NCBI GenBank assembly: GCA_025677825.1
Contig: JAIXMO010000046.1
Coordinates: forward strand, 124,001 to 188,000
From: Helicostylum pulchrum
Taxonomy: Eukaryota; Mucoromycota; Mucoromycetes; Mucorales; Mucoraceae
DNA: 64,000 bases
Reading direction: 5' to 3'
Positions 36,514-49,150 of the stretch are shown one piece after another (position 1 is the stretch's first letter; each line of letters begins with the position of its first letter). A program made the position numbers and the translations under genes. The notes below the pieces were generated by a model. The model was not told the DNA's origin. It saw only the letters and a list, made by a program, of their open reading frames with translations, and searched no databases.

Positions 36514-37567
36514 GTTTAATACTACAAAAAAAAAAAAAAAAAAAGAAGAGAAAAGAAGAAAAAATTAAACGTGCCACGTACAAAAATAAGGGTTTTTTTG
36601 TTGTTAAATTACCGCTTAAACCAATCACGTGAAACAGCGTAAAAAGAGGGTTTTTTCGTGTGCAATTTAAATCATACCACCAAACCCAGAGTTCCTTTCA
36701 GGTGCACACCTTTATACACTGCCAACAAGCAACAAAAAAAAAAAAAAGAGGGTAAGGGGGCTGTAATTCTTTATATATTTTGTTTAATGAATTTCTGGGA
36801 TTTTTTTTAAAGCCCAGGTTTTTCGAGTGGTGACACACCTTGTTATAAAATGATTTATACTGAGAGAAAGTAATGCTCATTTTTGTTTATGTTAAACATC
36901 TTGTATGTATACTATATATGCGTGCTATACAATTTAGAGTTCATGTTAATAGTCTGTAGCTAACTTTCCTCGCCCTCGAACCGATATAGTAAACCAGAAG
37001 AGGTAAAAGTAGTGCGTTTTAAAAGAAGCCAAGAAGGCGCCCTTTTTAATCTCAGAGTACACAGACAATCCCAAGATTTGCGCTTTGATGCAACCAACAC
37101 GAAAAACCTTTTTTCTCGGTGTGAAAATCGCTCAGGCACACATAAAAATCCGTCATGCCGAAATTTTATCATTTTTGCAGTGCCGTAGTTTTAGCTAGAT
37201 TATATTCCAACATTGTTTTAGGATTACAATTTGAAGGAGTAGTGTGATAGAATGATATAAATCATATGGCATTTGTAAAGTTTCATTACTGCTGATCTTT
37301 TTTTGTTTTTGTTTTTTGGCTTCTTATCGTACTCTACGTGGCTGGTAATAGCAACTACAAAAAAGTACGGGGGGTTTTTTTCTGTAAAATTCCTGCTTTT
37401 TTTTAACTGTTGATTATAAGGAGTGTAACGTTCGCCGCTAAAAAGTATGTTTACATCCAATCATATCAGCAGATCAGCAGTCGAGTTGGAACTCAATTTA
37501 AAGAAAGTGAATCTCTCTTTTTTCGTTTTTCTATTTTCTTTTATATTAAATCTGAAATAACAAGACA
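36514..37567. other. Intergenic region between divergent PIS1 and DUF202 genes
   Basis: About 1 kb, AT-rich with A/T homopolymers, no exon or RNA gene supported. It must hold both promoters. Confidence 0.45.
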
Positions 37568-38005
37568 ATGTCAGATAAGAAGGAAAAGTTAATTAGAGGT
37601 CACCGTAGAGAGTCAGCTTTGTTTACATTACCAGAATTACAAGATTTAAGAGGTTTTTTTTTATATATTTTCTTTAGCGTTAAAAAAAAAGAAAAGAGAC
37701 TCATATAATATATTATAGCACATCAGCGTACGTTTGAAGGAGCGTATTGGAGAACAGCGTTAGCAGCATTCTCCTCCGGACTATTAATATTAAAAGTATT
37801 TACTCGAGAGTTTTATAAGATTGGGATTACATTTTTTGTGTTTGGACTTGCTATGCTAGCTATTGCTTTATGGCGTAGACGTACATCGTTTGATGTATTT
37901 GACCAATCGATTCCTTACAAGACAAGTGGTGATTGGGTTATTTTAACTACAATTGTTACCATGGCTACATATATTGTACTATTAATTCTTCTTTGGAACT
38001 TGTGA
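37568..38005 (+). CDS. DUF202 family small membrane protein
   Basis: The exons are 37568-37652 and 37719-38005, giving 123 residues. The intron donor GTTTTT is weak, but the splice (AGA G|CA CAT) keeps the frame and the acceptor follows TATTATAG. The cytosolic N-terminus MSDKKEKLIRGHRRESALF is followed by RTFEGAYWRTALAAFSSGLL, the typical DUF202 entry. Three predicted spans follow, about residues 45-62, 67-85 and 105-122. It resembles bacterial YidH-like proteins and the Vtc1 membrane domain in topology. Function unknown. Confidence 0.75.
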
Positions 38006-38390
38006 ATATCACCTCCCTTGTTTACCCTTGTACCTATCTCTCCTTTTTTTATATGTAATCACGTGGTTCTTCTTTATATATAAATAAAATATTTTTTTAT
38101 ATACGTACGCAAAGTGTGAGAAAAAAATATTTACTTTTCGTTTGAAACTAAAATTGCTTTCAAACACTGACAGGTCCCACGTGCCGCTCAATACGAAGAA
38201 CAATGCGATAACTCGGATAGGCAAGGGGGAGCCAATAAAACTTGGACATGCTGAGTTGGTTTGATGTCGTCAATTAAAGCATTTTTTCTTATAAAAAGTG
38301 GAAAAAACAATAAAATTTATTATTTTTCCCTTTTTTCTTTCTTTTTTCTTGTTCGTATATTATACACACACACATACACACACACACAAA
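38006..38390. promoter_or_regulatory. Upstream region of the Kcs1-like gene with TATA box
   Basis: TATAAAAA at 38290-38297 is about 94 nt before ATG 38391. The 5' leader contains a (CA)n repeat at 38366-38388. An in-frame ATG at 38298 overlaps the TATA region and encodes a T-rich artefact (KFIIFPFFLSFFLF), so it is not used as the start. Confidence 0.5.
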
Positions 38391-40157
38391 ATGCAGTCAA
38401 AAGAATGCCATATTTCAGATATTGAAGACAACGACCAAGAAGAATGGGAAAGTTCTTATGAAAGCAGTTCGGAAAATGACGAATGTTCGGGAGATGAGCA
38501 CAAGTCGCATTACTTTGACCCCACTAAAATAACAACTTCTTTACCGTTATTACCTTTTAACAACCAAGTTGGTGGTCACGCGTCATTTTTTCGTTTTTCA
38601 AAGCGAGCCATTTGTAAACCCGTATCTGCCAGAGAACAAGAATTCTATGAAGATATCGATGAACACCACCATGAATTACTACCTTTTACCTCTCAGTATA
38701 TGGGTGTCTTGAACGTCACTTACCGACCTTGCTCTGAACCACCAGTACCTGAAGTACTCTTTGAAAAGAACAAGCACTTGTTGCGTGATTGGCGTGATTG
38801 CATTAAACGTAGACATTCGGCGAGTCCAAGCAAATGCAGAAAGTTTCAAGAACAGGTTTTAAGAGAAGTGTTCTCTCCAGAAGCTTTAAAAGAGCGATTG
38901 ATTTTGGCAGAGGATTGGAAACGTAAACATAAATTTAACAATTGGAATCAATCAAGACCGGATTTGGCGCACAGTTATTCTGATGATTTACCTTCGGCAA
39001 GGTGGAATGATAACTCTCCTCTAGTGGTCGAAACGGGTCGCTCTGTACCCAATTTAACTATAGATGATTTCAATCCTGTAATGACACTGGAGCCCAGAAG
39101 ACCTATTAGTTCAACTTGCTCTTCGCCAAGGCAGAGACGTTACACTGAGGATAAAATCACCGCTATAAATCACTTGAATGACGACGATGATGATATATTT
39201 AAAATGGACGATATTGAAAAGAAATCAATACCTGTATTAAAAGTGGATTCTTCTTGCTTAAAGAGTAGTAGTAGACCAACAACGCCACCACCAAAAACAA
39301 ATACTGCGCCAAAGACTGAAACAACGACGCCTTGGTCTCTGCAGATTTATAACAGAGATTTGCAACGTATGCGTAACAGAAAAAAGAGCCTTGATCAAAA
39401 CGTGCAGAAATATATTTTGATTGAAGATTTGACGGATGGAGTCAAATACCCTTGTGTCTTGGATTTGAAAATGGGGACTCGACAGTACGGTGTTTATGCT
39501 ACACGCGAAAAAATGAGAAGTCAAACCATAAAGTGTGAAAAATCCACCAGTAAAATATTAGGCGTTCGAGTGTGCGGCATGCAGGTAAACTATAAATATT
39601 TTGTATATATGTTTTCGTTTGGACTAAATCACTACTACGTGTAGGTTTATAAAACAGATACAGGTCAATTCTTGTTTCAAGACAAGTATTATGGTAGAAC
39701 ACTAACTCCGGAAACTTTTAGAGATACGCTGCAAGCATACTTTAATAATGGTCAAGGCTGTCAAATCCAACATATACCCGTAATTATAAGAAAGTTGCGT
39801 CGGTTAGCTCGAATCGTAAAGACGATGGATGATTATAGATTTTACGCTTCTTCTTTACTCATGATTTATGACGGTGACGCGGACTCTAGTAGAAAAATTG
39901 ATGTACGTATCATTGATTTTGCTAATTGTGTTACTTCCGAAGATGTTAGGTTTAGGTACAACCAGTTTACCTTCCCCCCAAGAAACAAGAGTCCGGATAA
40001 CGGGTACTTGTTGGGTTTAAAAACTCTAGTTTTATGCTTTGAGTGGATCTATCAACAGAACGGTGGCTCCAGTCTGGATTTGGCGGTAGATGATGATGTC
40101 TTTGCTGACATTTTTGAAACTGCTAATGAGCAAGTATTATCTGATATTCTGAAATAA
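38391..40157 (+). CDS. KCS1: Inositol hexakisphosphate kinase (Kcs1 family)
   Basis: The exons are 38391-39584 and 39645-40157, giving 568 residues. The acidic N-terminus (EDNDQEEWESSYESSSEND) is followed by SHYFDPTKITTSLPLLPFNN and GGHASFFRFSKRAICKPVS, the conserved opening of the kinase domain. The catalytic motif PCVLDLKMGTRQYG (the PxxxDxKxG signature) lies at about residues 361-374. SSLLMIYDGD and DVRIIDFANC, an SSLL-type and a DFAN motif, follow. A disordered insert of about 130 residues separates the N-terminal lobe from the signature. The product makes InsP7 from InsP6 and links to phosphate and vacuole control in fungi. The gene is convergent with the beta'-COP gene (78 bp between stops). 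Confidence 0.93.
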
Positions 40158-40235
40158 AAAAGTAATACATGTATTTTTTTTTTAAAAAAAAAATCGTAAA
40201 TGTCTCCCCTTTTTTTATTACTGTTATATATATTT

Positions 40236-43214
40236 TTAGATGAGAGAAGGGGAATTAACTTCTTCTTCTTCTGTATCTACAAAATTTTCTTCCTCTTCCT
40301 CTTCTTCAGCATCTTTAATATCTTCCTTAAGATCAACAAGATCTTCTTTCTTGTTATTTAAAAGCTCAGGGAAAAGGTTAGGATATTCAGCAGGATCAGC
40401 TAAGCTTTCTGCAATCTTTTTACGGTTTTTACTTTCAAGACCAGCTTTCCATAAATGAACAATTTCCGAAATCTTTTGGGGAGCGTATGATCTTGCCAAC
40501 ATGGCTGCTTCAGGAATACGGTCCGTCTTGATCAATAACTCAATCGCTTCTTCCATGGCTCCCAATTCAAATAAACAAGTAAATGCGATATTATTTTTAC
40601 CTTGCTCAACTAATAATAGTTTTAGTATTTCTCTCTTCCTTTCTTTCTTTCTATTGATTAAAACTTACTAGCTGTATCTGCAATGCTTCGAATACCAGTA
40701 CGGTTACCATTGGCAGTATAAAAGAGTAATAGACCAGAAAGATCTTTGGCCTTTATCAAACACTCTTCCGCCAACTTAAACTTCCATGAACCCATAGCCA
40801 CATCACCCAATGTTCTCCACTTCAGCTCGCTATCTACCTGATGCGCAATTTCAGACGCAATATCCAGTTTACCAAGCTGAACAGCGAGATCAAATCGTTG
40901 GTCCACATCCGTGGTGACTTCGAGCGCTAACTCCTTTAGGTCTTGCGACTCGAGGAACCGAGCTACACGACCTCTTTGATCGGCGGGAATGGTTTGGAGT
41001 AACGCAGCCGCAGCTTCTAAATCGCCACGTAGAATCGCAGTTTGGTACTGCACAACAGTTAGCGATAATCCGTAACTGTATACATTGACGTCTCTGTCCG
41101 CCATATAGATGCGGTTGTCACGAGGAGCGTAGCCCAATAAATACATGGGTTTGTCAAAATGGCTGATGGTGTACGTCTCGGTGCCGACAAGGTAGCTCAT
41201 GCGATTGGAATCGTTGGTGTAGATGAAACAGTCGCCGGCCCACGTACCTGTCTTGATACCTTCTGCAATCTCGGTGATGAACTCAAATGCGTCTTCCACG
41301 CCTTCTTCGCCAGGGTTGCCGCCGCTTTCAATAAACTGGGTGTAGGCAGCAGCGTTGTACCTCAACACGTAGAACGAATCGTCGCCGGCAATAGCGATCA
41401 AGTCACCGTTATCGGACCAGTACACGCTCTTGGACTCCACGTCAATACGACGCACAACCTCCCCGCTCTCCCAATCGTAAAAGTTTAAAAACCCGTTACC
41501 GCGTACACCGAGCAAAGCACCGCCATAAATACCTTCTGCGCTGTAGTTGAGTTTGGGGAGTAGACCCGTTCTCTCTTTAAAACTTTTGAAGATCTTGATT
41601 TTGGTGGCGGACTCACGAACAGCGTAGATGTTGGAGTCGTCGGCCCAGACAAAATCAAGGCCACTGCCGAAACTCTTGTTTCGCCAGGCTAAGGCGGTGT
41701 AGATGATGTACTCGCCGTCGCCGCAAACAACGACAAAGCGGCCGTTGGGTGAGTGCTGTAATGTCTGAGGGTACACTTCGCAACTGCCGAGGTCCTTGAT
41801 AGGTAGAGCTAAACGTTCACCGTCTTTGACTTGAGAGTCGATGCCCGTTTTGATATTGGCGGTTTGGATTTCAGAGTGCTTGGCCCAGATGATCTTACCG
41901 GACATGTCCATGGAGACAGCAGGCTCCTCTCGACCCAGTTTAATAACAACGGCACCTTCGTCGTACCCCAATGCCACGTTGTTTCCGTTCTTTTGTGTGG
42001 CCATACACCAAGAGCGTTCAAGTCCGTAATTCAAGGTGTTTTCAAGTCGGTACGTGTCTGAGTTCCAGAGACGCACAGTACCGTCTTCAGAGCCGGAGAG
42101 GATGATGGGCAGGTTGGGGTGGAAAGAGGCGAAATTGACGTTTTGGTTGTGGCCTTCAAGTGTCTGCACGCAGTTCTTGTTTTGGTAGTCCCAGATTTTA
42201 ACAAGGTTGTCGTCGGCACAGGAGATAAGGTATGGTTTGTCACCGCCTTGGTAATAGTCGACGAAATTGACGCCCTTTTCGTGGCCCTCTAAAGTGAAGT
42301 TGGGGACGTTCGATCCAAGTGACCAGACTTTGATCATGCCGTCAAGCCCCGCAGATGCAAATGTGTTGGAGTCCTTGGGGTTGAATGTCAAGTGCATGAC
42401 AAAATGGGCGTGGCCTTCAAATACCTATTTTTTTTTGTATAATTTAATATTTGGGGGGAAATGTATTTTGGAAAAGTTACCTGAGCACACTTCCATCCTT
42501 TCTCCCAATCCCAAAGTCGGATGGTCATGTCGTCAGACCCGGATAATAAAAGAGGTTGGGTAGGGTGAACAGCTAAACAACGAATGTAATCGGGGTGCGC
42601 TTCAAATGTAGTGACCTTTTCCAAGGTGTTGTAGTTGAATACACGGATTTGAGAGTCATCGGCGCCAGTAATAATCCAATTCTTACGTGCGACAAATTTA
42701 GCAGCACGAACTAAAATATAATTTTAGTTTTTTGATGTGTTTTGTATCTCTTTTTATTGTACCTGGTGTTTCTGAAACTTCAATAGTCTTGACTATAAGC
42801 TAAAAAAAGATGTATATTTAAAATTTAAGGTTCAAAAAAAGATGGGTATAGTTGTGTGTACCTGTGTTTCGTAATTGTAGATTTGAACAACACCACTGTA
42901 TAAACTAGTCAATAACCACGGTTCAGTAGGATGCAAGTCGACACATTTAACACGTTCAGAACGCGATAACATTTTACGCTGTTAAAAACGAGTTAATTCA
43001 CTAGTTTTTTTTTTCGATGGTTGATTCATTGCTTATTTTTTTTTTAAAGAAAAACCTGCCTTAATATCAATACGCATACCCTAATTTTTTAAAAAAAAAA
43101 GAAGGATTAGTATACTGTTTTTTCGCGTATTCAATCGGCAAGTGTTTCGTTTTCTCTCTGTTTCAAAAGATGAATGGTGAAAAACTCGAGTCATTCAAAA
43201 GGTGTAATTACCAT
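40236..43214 (-). CDS. SEC27: COPI coat subunit beta'-COP (Sec27)
   Basis: Coding exons: 43214-43212 (ATG only), 43080-43060, 42978-42862, 42799-42763, 42710-42481, 42424-40669 and 40609-40236, giving 845 residues. The N-terminus MGMRIDIK then [20 protein letters not shown] matches beta'-COP. WD40 repeats occupy about residues 10-300 ([60 protein letters not shown]). The second WD-like and alpha-solenoid parts follow, with [20 protein letters not shown] and [17 protein letters not shown]. Motif order and length match yeast Sec27 and human COPB2. Its acidic C-terminus is shorter. Two splice features are unusual: an intron directly after the initiator ATG (branch ATACTAATCC) and a GC donor after the second coding exon. 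Confidence 0.93.
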
Positions 43215-44490
43215 TTTTATTTTTCGTTTTTCTTTACTAAAAAAAAAGAGATGAAAATAAAAGACAAGTAAACTCGAAAAATAGATACGTGCTGGATTTC
43301 TTTTCGACGTTATTTTGAAAGAGCGAAAAACCTCGTCATTCTTGACCAGTGGAAGAGAAAAGGCCACACGCGTTGAAAATAATCGGCTACATACATAACT
43401 GTAAAGGATCAACAGCGAGAAAGTACAATAGACTGTACTCAATTACTTACGTTAATAAACTAGTATCTACAGCTTGAACATGGAATACCCTTCCTCATAG
43501 TATTAGCTAACTGCGAAAAACAAATATTTATTACCCTTTTAAAATGTTATAGAATTTTAATTTAACTAGTGTAGTATACAAGCTTATGATATAAATATTT
43601 TGAAGTATGTAACTACCTCGCTTTAGTAACGCCTTTTTTTTTTAATTATTATTAATCGTCATTTGATACTTACTGAAAATAATGCCATAATATGGAACTC
43701 AAGGCTAGTATTGATTGTACAGTTCTATCTATATTTGTTATGAACAAATTCACAGGGAAATGAAGCCAAACTATTCATAGAGCATATCTTATGTTCATTA
43801 GATAATCGACAAGAAAATGCTAATTAAACAAATTATATAGTAGAGTACAATACCAATCGGTTATTTTCTACAGAGCTAACTAGAATTGATCTTTTTTCTG
43901 AAAGGTACAGTACCTTTCTCTCTAACTATCTTCGTTATTTTAGAAAATGATCTCACCGAGGGATTTTTTATATATGTTGTTGGGCCCTACAATACATGTG
44001 TGTAACCACAAGTTTGATTAACTCGATCAAAAAAACTCTATACGTCTCCTTAACAGACGATACGAATGAAACAGGCTAAAGCTTGCTGTAGAATAAATTG
44101 TTTCTCCTAATTTTAGGTTAAAATCTTAAAAAATTAGGTAACTTGCGTAGCATAGATTCATTGGTAATCCTGTTTTTTTTTAGCGCCGAAAGTGATACTG
44201 AAGTGCTTAGCTTCCTCTAAAAGGCTAGGTTTTGAAAAAAAGATGCTACTTTATTAAATATATGTGTATTTTTTTTTTTTTTTTACGTTATCAAAGTATT
44301 ATTATGCGCTTAAATAATAACACTAAATAAAAAAAGGTTTTGCTTTTGTAAAAAAAGTTTTTTTATTTGCATAAATTTGAATTTTGACAAACAAAATAGA
44401 ATACACCCAGTGTATTTTTTTGGACCCAGCTTGGCGGGAGAGAGGAAAATTATGATTAAATATGTGTATTATGAAGTATGTTTTTTTTTG
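43215..44490. other. Intergenic region
   Basis: AT-rich, no gene supported. Contains a 19-bp palindrome GAAAGGTACAGTACCTTTC at 43900-43918. The left part should hold the SEC27 promoter and 5' leader. Confidence 0.4.
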
Positions 44491-45993
44491 TTAGTCTTTC
44501 TTGGAAACGCCATTAGGATTGAAAAACCTTTGACCGCTTTGTATAACTTGAGTACCATCAGATTTAAAATTCCATAAGGACCCATTTTCTGGGTATTCTT
44601 TCCAGCCCTATAAAATATTTTAATGATGAGTTAATCAACTAAAAAAAAAAAAACTCTTTGGTGCTTATTTTTGTATTACCCCAAGACATGAACCGAAATT
44701 GTCGTCAAAGTTTGGAATATCTTGAAGAAAAAGATGTTAATTAAATGTATATTACACTACTGCGAAAGAAAAGAAAAAACTTACCAGTAGGACACATGCA
44801 TTTACCGTGAATACCATCATCGACGCAGTGAGCAAAACTATCGTGCCTGTACCCGATATCATCGAAAAAGTGAACCTGTGACTTGTTCAAGAACATACCC
44901 GCAGCTAAACTATGTACAATCGCGTCTCCCCATCTTTCGTAAAAAAAGTTTCCAGTTTGATCAAGATAATCGAAATAAGCTTGATACGGTTCACTTCTCC
45001 ACAAGTTTAAACTGGCGATTTCAAAATTAGACCAGTAATGGCACATGTTATAGCCGCCCATTGGATCACCAAAAAACTTTAACAAGGTGGTATTCAATTC
45101 TCTTTGGTGAGCAAATTTCAAGGTATGCTCCCAAAGCGTAGGAATTGTTTGCGGGATTTCTTGCAGCGTAATAGTGAATCCGTATTCTTTGCCATTTTCT
45201 CTCATGAATTTAAATGGGTCATAATCTAAATCACAGTAGAAGCTTACACCAGGTTCCACACGCCTATAAACAGTTAAAATCAAATAAAAAAAATCAAATA
45301 AAAAAAAATTTACCAGTAATAATCGTATTCTGCTAAAAGAGGATGACGGTAAAAGAAACCAGAGTTAAAACGACACATGTGTCTATAGGATAAGGAACCA
45401 CCGTACATGATACCACGGTTGTTATAATCTTGAAGTTGCTCATGCATAACTTTTTCGTTGACATGTTCTGGTACTGACCACATACTTTCGGGTACAAGAC
45501 CAAATTGGATTTTTGCGTCCGTCATGGCAGAAATAGCCTTTATAAATTCGTCTGTGAATGGTTCATCGTTTAAAAATACGTAAGGGTATTTGAATTTACG
45601 ATTAAAACGACTATATGTAAAAGAAAAATGTTTAGTATATCACACTATATTTATAATCTATTTATTATCTTACTCTTCAAATTCTCTAATAGTACGCCTC
45701 ATAGGAATTAACTCGTTATTTCTAACGAGTACAACGATTACAGCCTTTTCTTTATTCACTAGAGGAGTAGAATTATAAGTAGGTTTTGTGTCGACTCGGC
45801 TGTATTCCTTTTGTCCTTCTTGTATAGGTGAAAGGGGTACTTGAATATCATGTTCTCTATTGGTTAATTCAGACTTTTCATTTACAATAGGAGTGAGACA
45901 GTTATGTGAAGAGACTGACATAAAATACAGTGATCCAAAGTATAATAAACTAACTGACACCAATGTCACTAAAAATGTGATCCCACGTTTCAT
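44491..45993 (-). CDS. KTR1: Alpha-1,2-mannosyltransferase, GT15 (Kre2/Mnt1/Ktr family)
   Basis: The exons are 45993-45674, 45610-45314, 45263-44785, 44720-44680 and 44607-44491, giving 417 residues. It is a type II membrane protein: short basic MKRG, one signal anchor (ITFLVTLVSVSLLYFGSLYF), a stem, then the catalytic domain. GT15 marks include AVIVVLVRNNELIPMRRTI, KYPYVFLNDEPFTDEF, GSLSYRHMCRFNSGFFYRHP, YDYYWRVEPGVSFYCDLDYD, GGYNMCHYWSNFEI and FYERWGDAIVHSLAAGMFL. It elongates O- and N-linked mannans in the Golgi using GDP-mannose. The symbol KTR1 stands for the family. Which paralogue it is cannot be decided. Confidence 0.92.
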
Positions 45994-47215
45994 TTTTTTA
46001 TTGTCGTTGTTGTTGTGTACTGCACAGAGTATAAAAAAAAAAGAGAAGGAGAAAAGGAAAGGAAAAAGGTTAAAAAAAGTCTTTTTATAGTTTTAAAATA
46101 ACTCAGTTTGTAAACCTCAAATTACCCGAGATAAGTGTTAGGGCCAAGATACTTTTGGGTACCTTGGGAGAGATAAATATTAATTGTTTTTTTAGATCGC
46201 CGAAATGTTTCGTCCCTCGCTTGGCGCAATATAGGAGGAGGTTTTTTTAGAGAAAAAAAGTACATGATGCTATCTAGATTTATCTCTTAATAGAATCCTC
46301 GTTTACTCAAGTACGCTGGCAGTGACAAAAAAAAAGGCAAATGATATCATTACGGATTTCCATGTCATGTTTCAGGCGATCGTCCATTTAGACGCCGCAA
46401 AAAAGATCTCTCCCTCACAAAAAAAAAAGATGATGACTATAGTATAAAAAAAAAGAGAGACTATTCCCTAATCAGTGAAAAAAAAAAAAGACATTTTAAA
46501 AGCACTTTTTTTATCAGTTAATTCTCTATATTTATCCTTTTTATACTTTTAAAGTTTTAAATTATTCACGGATTTCCACAAGAAAAATTATAAACTAGGT
46601 TTTCTATTTGCTTAAATTAAGATTGCACAATGGTAATACAACAGATGCTCTTATGAAAAAAGATCGGCGGCTGGGGTTTAAGGTCTTTGACCTGAGCTCC
46701 GAAATCCTATTTTTATATCCTTTGAAAAGCCCCATTTGCAGTACATTTGTACCTTTGCTTCCGTATATTCTCAAACTCACTTTTTAACCAACTATCTTTA
46801 ACGTTGTCATATCTATACTTTAAAAGAGAATAGCTTGGATGGTGCCATTTTTAAGCGGTTGTAACCAATGGGGAAAATTTTAAAAAGGGGAACACACACA
46901 AAAAGTGAGTCTTATCAGATTGGCTATTAAAATACCGTAACAAAAGTTATGACGGTTAAGATAAAAAGGAAAAGAAACACCATTTTACGTAATGTAATGT
47001 TTGTACTATGGTTACTGAAAAATCCAATCATACCTTTGTAGAAATTGTGGGCACGTGGAGAACAAGATCTTTAAAAGAAAAAATTATTTTAGCTTTGTAA
47101 GACATGATTTTGGGTAACCTTGTCAAGGAAACAACTTTTACAAGTGTATAAAAGATAACTCATTATATACGATATAAACCTTAGTTAAATATACAGCGCA
47201 CAAATAAAAAAATAT
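45994..47215. other. Intergenic region
   Basis: Contains the mannosyltransferase promoter and purine/A-rich DNA (46020-46070). No gene, RNA or clear repeat found. Confidence 0.4.
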
Positions 47216-48220
47216 TTATTGTCTACTACTTCTTAATTGGTTATACATGTCACGAATACTACGCTTACTGTTCATCTTTTGTTTAACAGCTCTTATATTT
47301 TTTAATTCGGAAAACAGTTCAATAGCAGTTTTTTTTTCTTCGTCAGTCCAAGGACTGCGATCCACGTCAGGATCTAGAAAGTTGTTATATCGTGTTCTCA
47401 GCTGAGAGATTGATCTTTTACTGTTCATTTCCTGCTTAATTTTTTGAAATTCATCTAATCCATATTTATTTACAGCCTGCATTAACGCAGTATCTTCCTC
47501 CTTTGAAAATTCACCTATTTTTTTTATATAAAGTTAGTTTATACAACAATATTTTTGTGTTTGTTCGTTTGTATTTGTACCTTTTTTCGATGTTGATGCT
47601 TCATACGCCCATTTATTTCTGCATTGGAACTCACTCCTTGTACCAATATGTTTAGAAATAGTTTCCCAATCCTTTATACCGTACTTTTCCACCAACGATT
47701 TTAAACTGTTGGTTTCTTCCTTGGTCCAACTACCATGATTTAAGGTAGGATGAATCGAGTTATAAAATTGTTTAATTCGAGCAATCGTTCGTTTTTTCGG
47801 TAACAAGGCGCGCACGGATTCCCAATCTATTTTCTCGGGATCATGCTGTGACCCCAGACTTTGCTGCAGTATCTTTTTCTCCTCTAAAGTCCAACGAGTC
47901 ATATCATGTGTGACAGAAAAATAATGTGCTCGAATACAAAACGAGGTTCTTCCCGGGAAATAACTTGTGTATACTTTCCATTTATTTCCATATTTCGCTA
48001 CAAGTTTTAATAGTTTCTCAGTATCTGCCGGCGGCCATGAACGTCGAATACTAAAAGGCGTCGGCGAAGTAGTAGTCCCTGAATCAGGTGTTGGATCTAG
48101 AAATAGAACTCGGCTCGATGAAAATAACATGGCATAAGGTCGTTGTATATTTAAATACTGGGTTCTCACAAAAGAGCTAAATATCGCCACACTAGATCGC
48201 TTCATGATCAAACTTGACAT
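47216..48220 (-). CDS. Multi-repeat Myb/SANT protein with presequence-like N-terminus
   Basis: The exons are 48220-47581 and 47514-47216, giving 312 residues. Five Myb/SANT-like repeats can be seen: RRSWPPADTEKLLKLVAKYG (~59-105), MTRWTLEEKKILQQSLG (~107-160), HGSWTKEETNSLKSLVEKYG (~162-210), GEFSKEEDTALMQAVNKYG (~214-262) and RSPWTDEEKKTAIELFSEL (~264-312). The first 45 residues are basic and hydroxylated with no acids until FLDPTPDSG (MSSLIMKRSSVAIFSSFVR, QRPYAMLFSSSRVLF), like a mitochondrial targeting presequence. Myb proteins are usually nuclear DNA binders. If imported, this one could bind mitochondrial DNA. That part is inference. The repeat count is read from the spacing of W/F and hydrophobic residues. 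Confidence 0.8.
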
Positions 48221-49150
48221 GGTGACAGGGTATACAGTTGCGATTTCGAGAAAAAAAAAAGAGTTTTCCTTTTTTTACTTCGACTGCTTGGAAAGGTGGC
48301 ATATTCAATGTCAGAGCTATGCCCGGTCCGAAACAAACGAGCTATGACCGGGCTATGGTATCCCATCTTCCCCCAAATCTTAGTTTACCAATCAGAAGGT
48401 CTGGCCTGTATAGAACATGCAGATCCAAAAAAAAAAAAAAAATCTCATCTTTGCTACTTTATACCTCAGATTGTAATAACTAGTTATCTGTCACTTCTCT
48501 TACAAATATAAACCATAAATTGGCTTAGATTGAACTCATATTTCCATGCTGAACATTTTTTGCCAATGCCAGTCGACCGCCGTCCTCCTTTAATCTTTAA
48601 CACGCGACTTGATGACTTGCATTGATTATTTAATACTCTACAGTGGCACGTATATATTTCACTGGTTTCGTCTAAATTTAACTTTAAACAATGGTGCGGA
48701 AAAACTATTTTAGAACTTTTGAATTTTTTTTTTATGCAAGCTACTTTTTCTTTCTGTAAGGTGCATCTGGATTAGTCTTCAAAAGTGTACAATCAAATCG
48801 ATATTGTTAAAACAAAGGGATAATAATCAAATTGATAGAGAGAGGATAATAAAATAAGCCTTACAAAGTAAATTAAAATACAAAGACTTGTCAATTTATA
48901 CCTGAATAGAGCGCGTATCAGCAGAAAGTTAACCAGGAAAAGTAATTAAATACAGAATGTTGCTAAGTGACGAAAAATTGGAAAGGAACGCAGTGTAAAC
49001 CAAATTAAGAGTACGAAACGATACCTTTTAGTTCTATATATCATAGATAGTAGTTTTTAGAAGTATTGTTATGTGGTATTCCAATAAATAGCTTTGTACT
49101 ATTTTAATTGACAATAAAACATTAAACATAATTTAATATAATTTTAATGT
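48221..49150. other. Intergenic region
   Basis: Overlapping short open frames at 48238-48511 show no family or codon support. The rest is AT-rich. The region probably includes the Myb promoter on the left. Confidence 0.4.

Noticed and set aside
38298..38390. Upstream in-frame start for the Kcs1-like protein
   Set aside because: It begins at the end of the TATA box and encodes a Phe/His-rich artefact of the T and CA runs.
46620..46760. KKIGGWGLRSLT-like stretch resembling a reverse transcriptase end
   Set aside because: Too short and interrupted by stops; no other RT motif is near.
48238..48511. Two overlapping frames of 71-81 codons
   Set aside because: No family, A-run encoded Lys tract, and no splice or promoter support.
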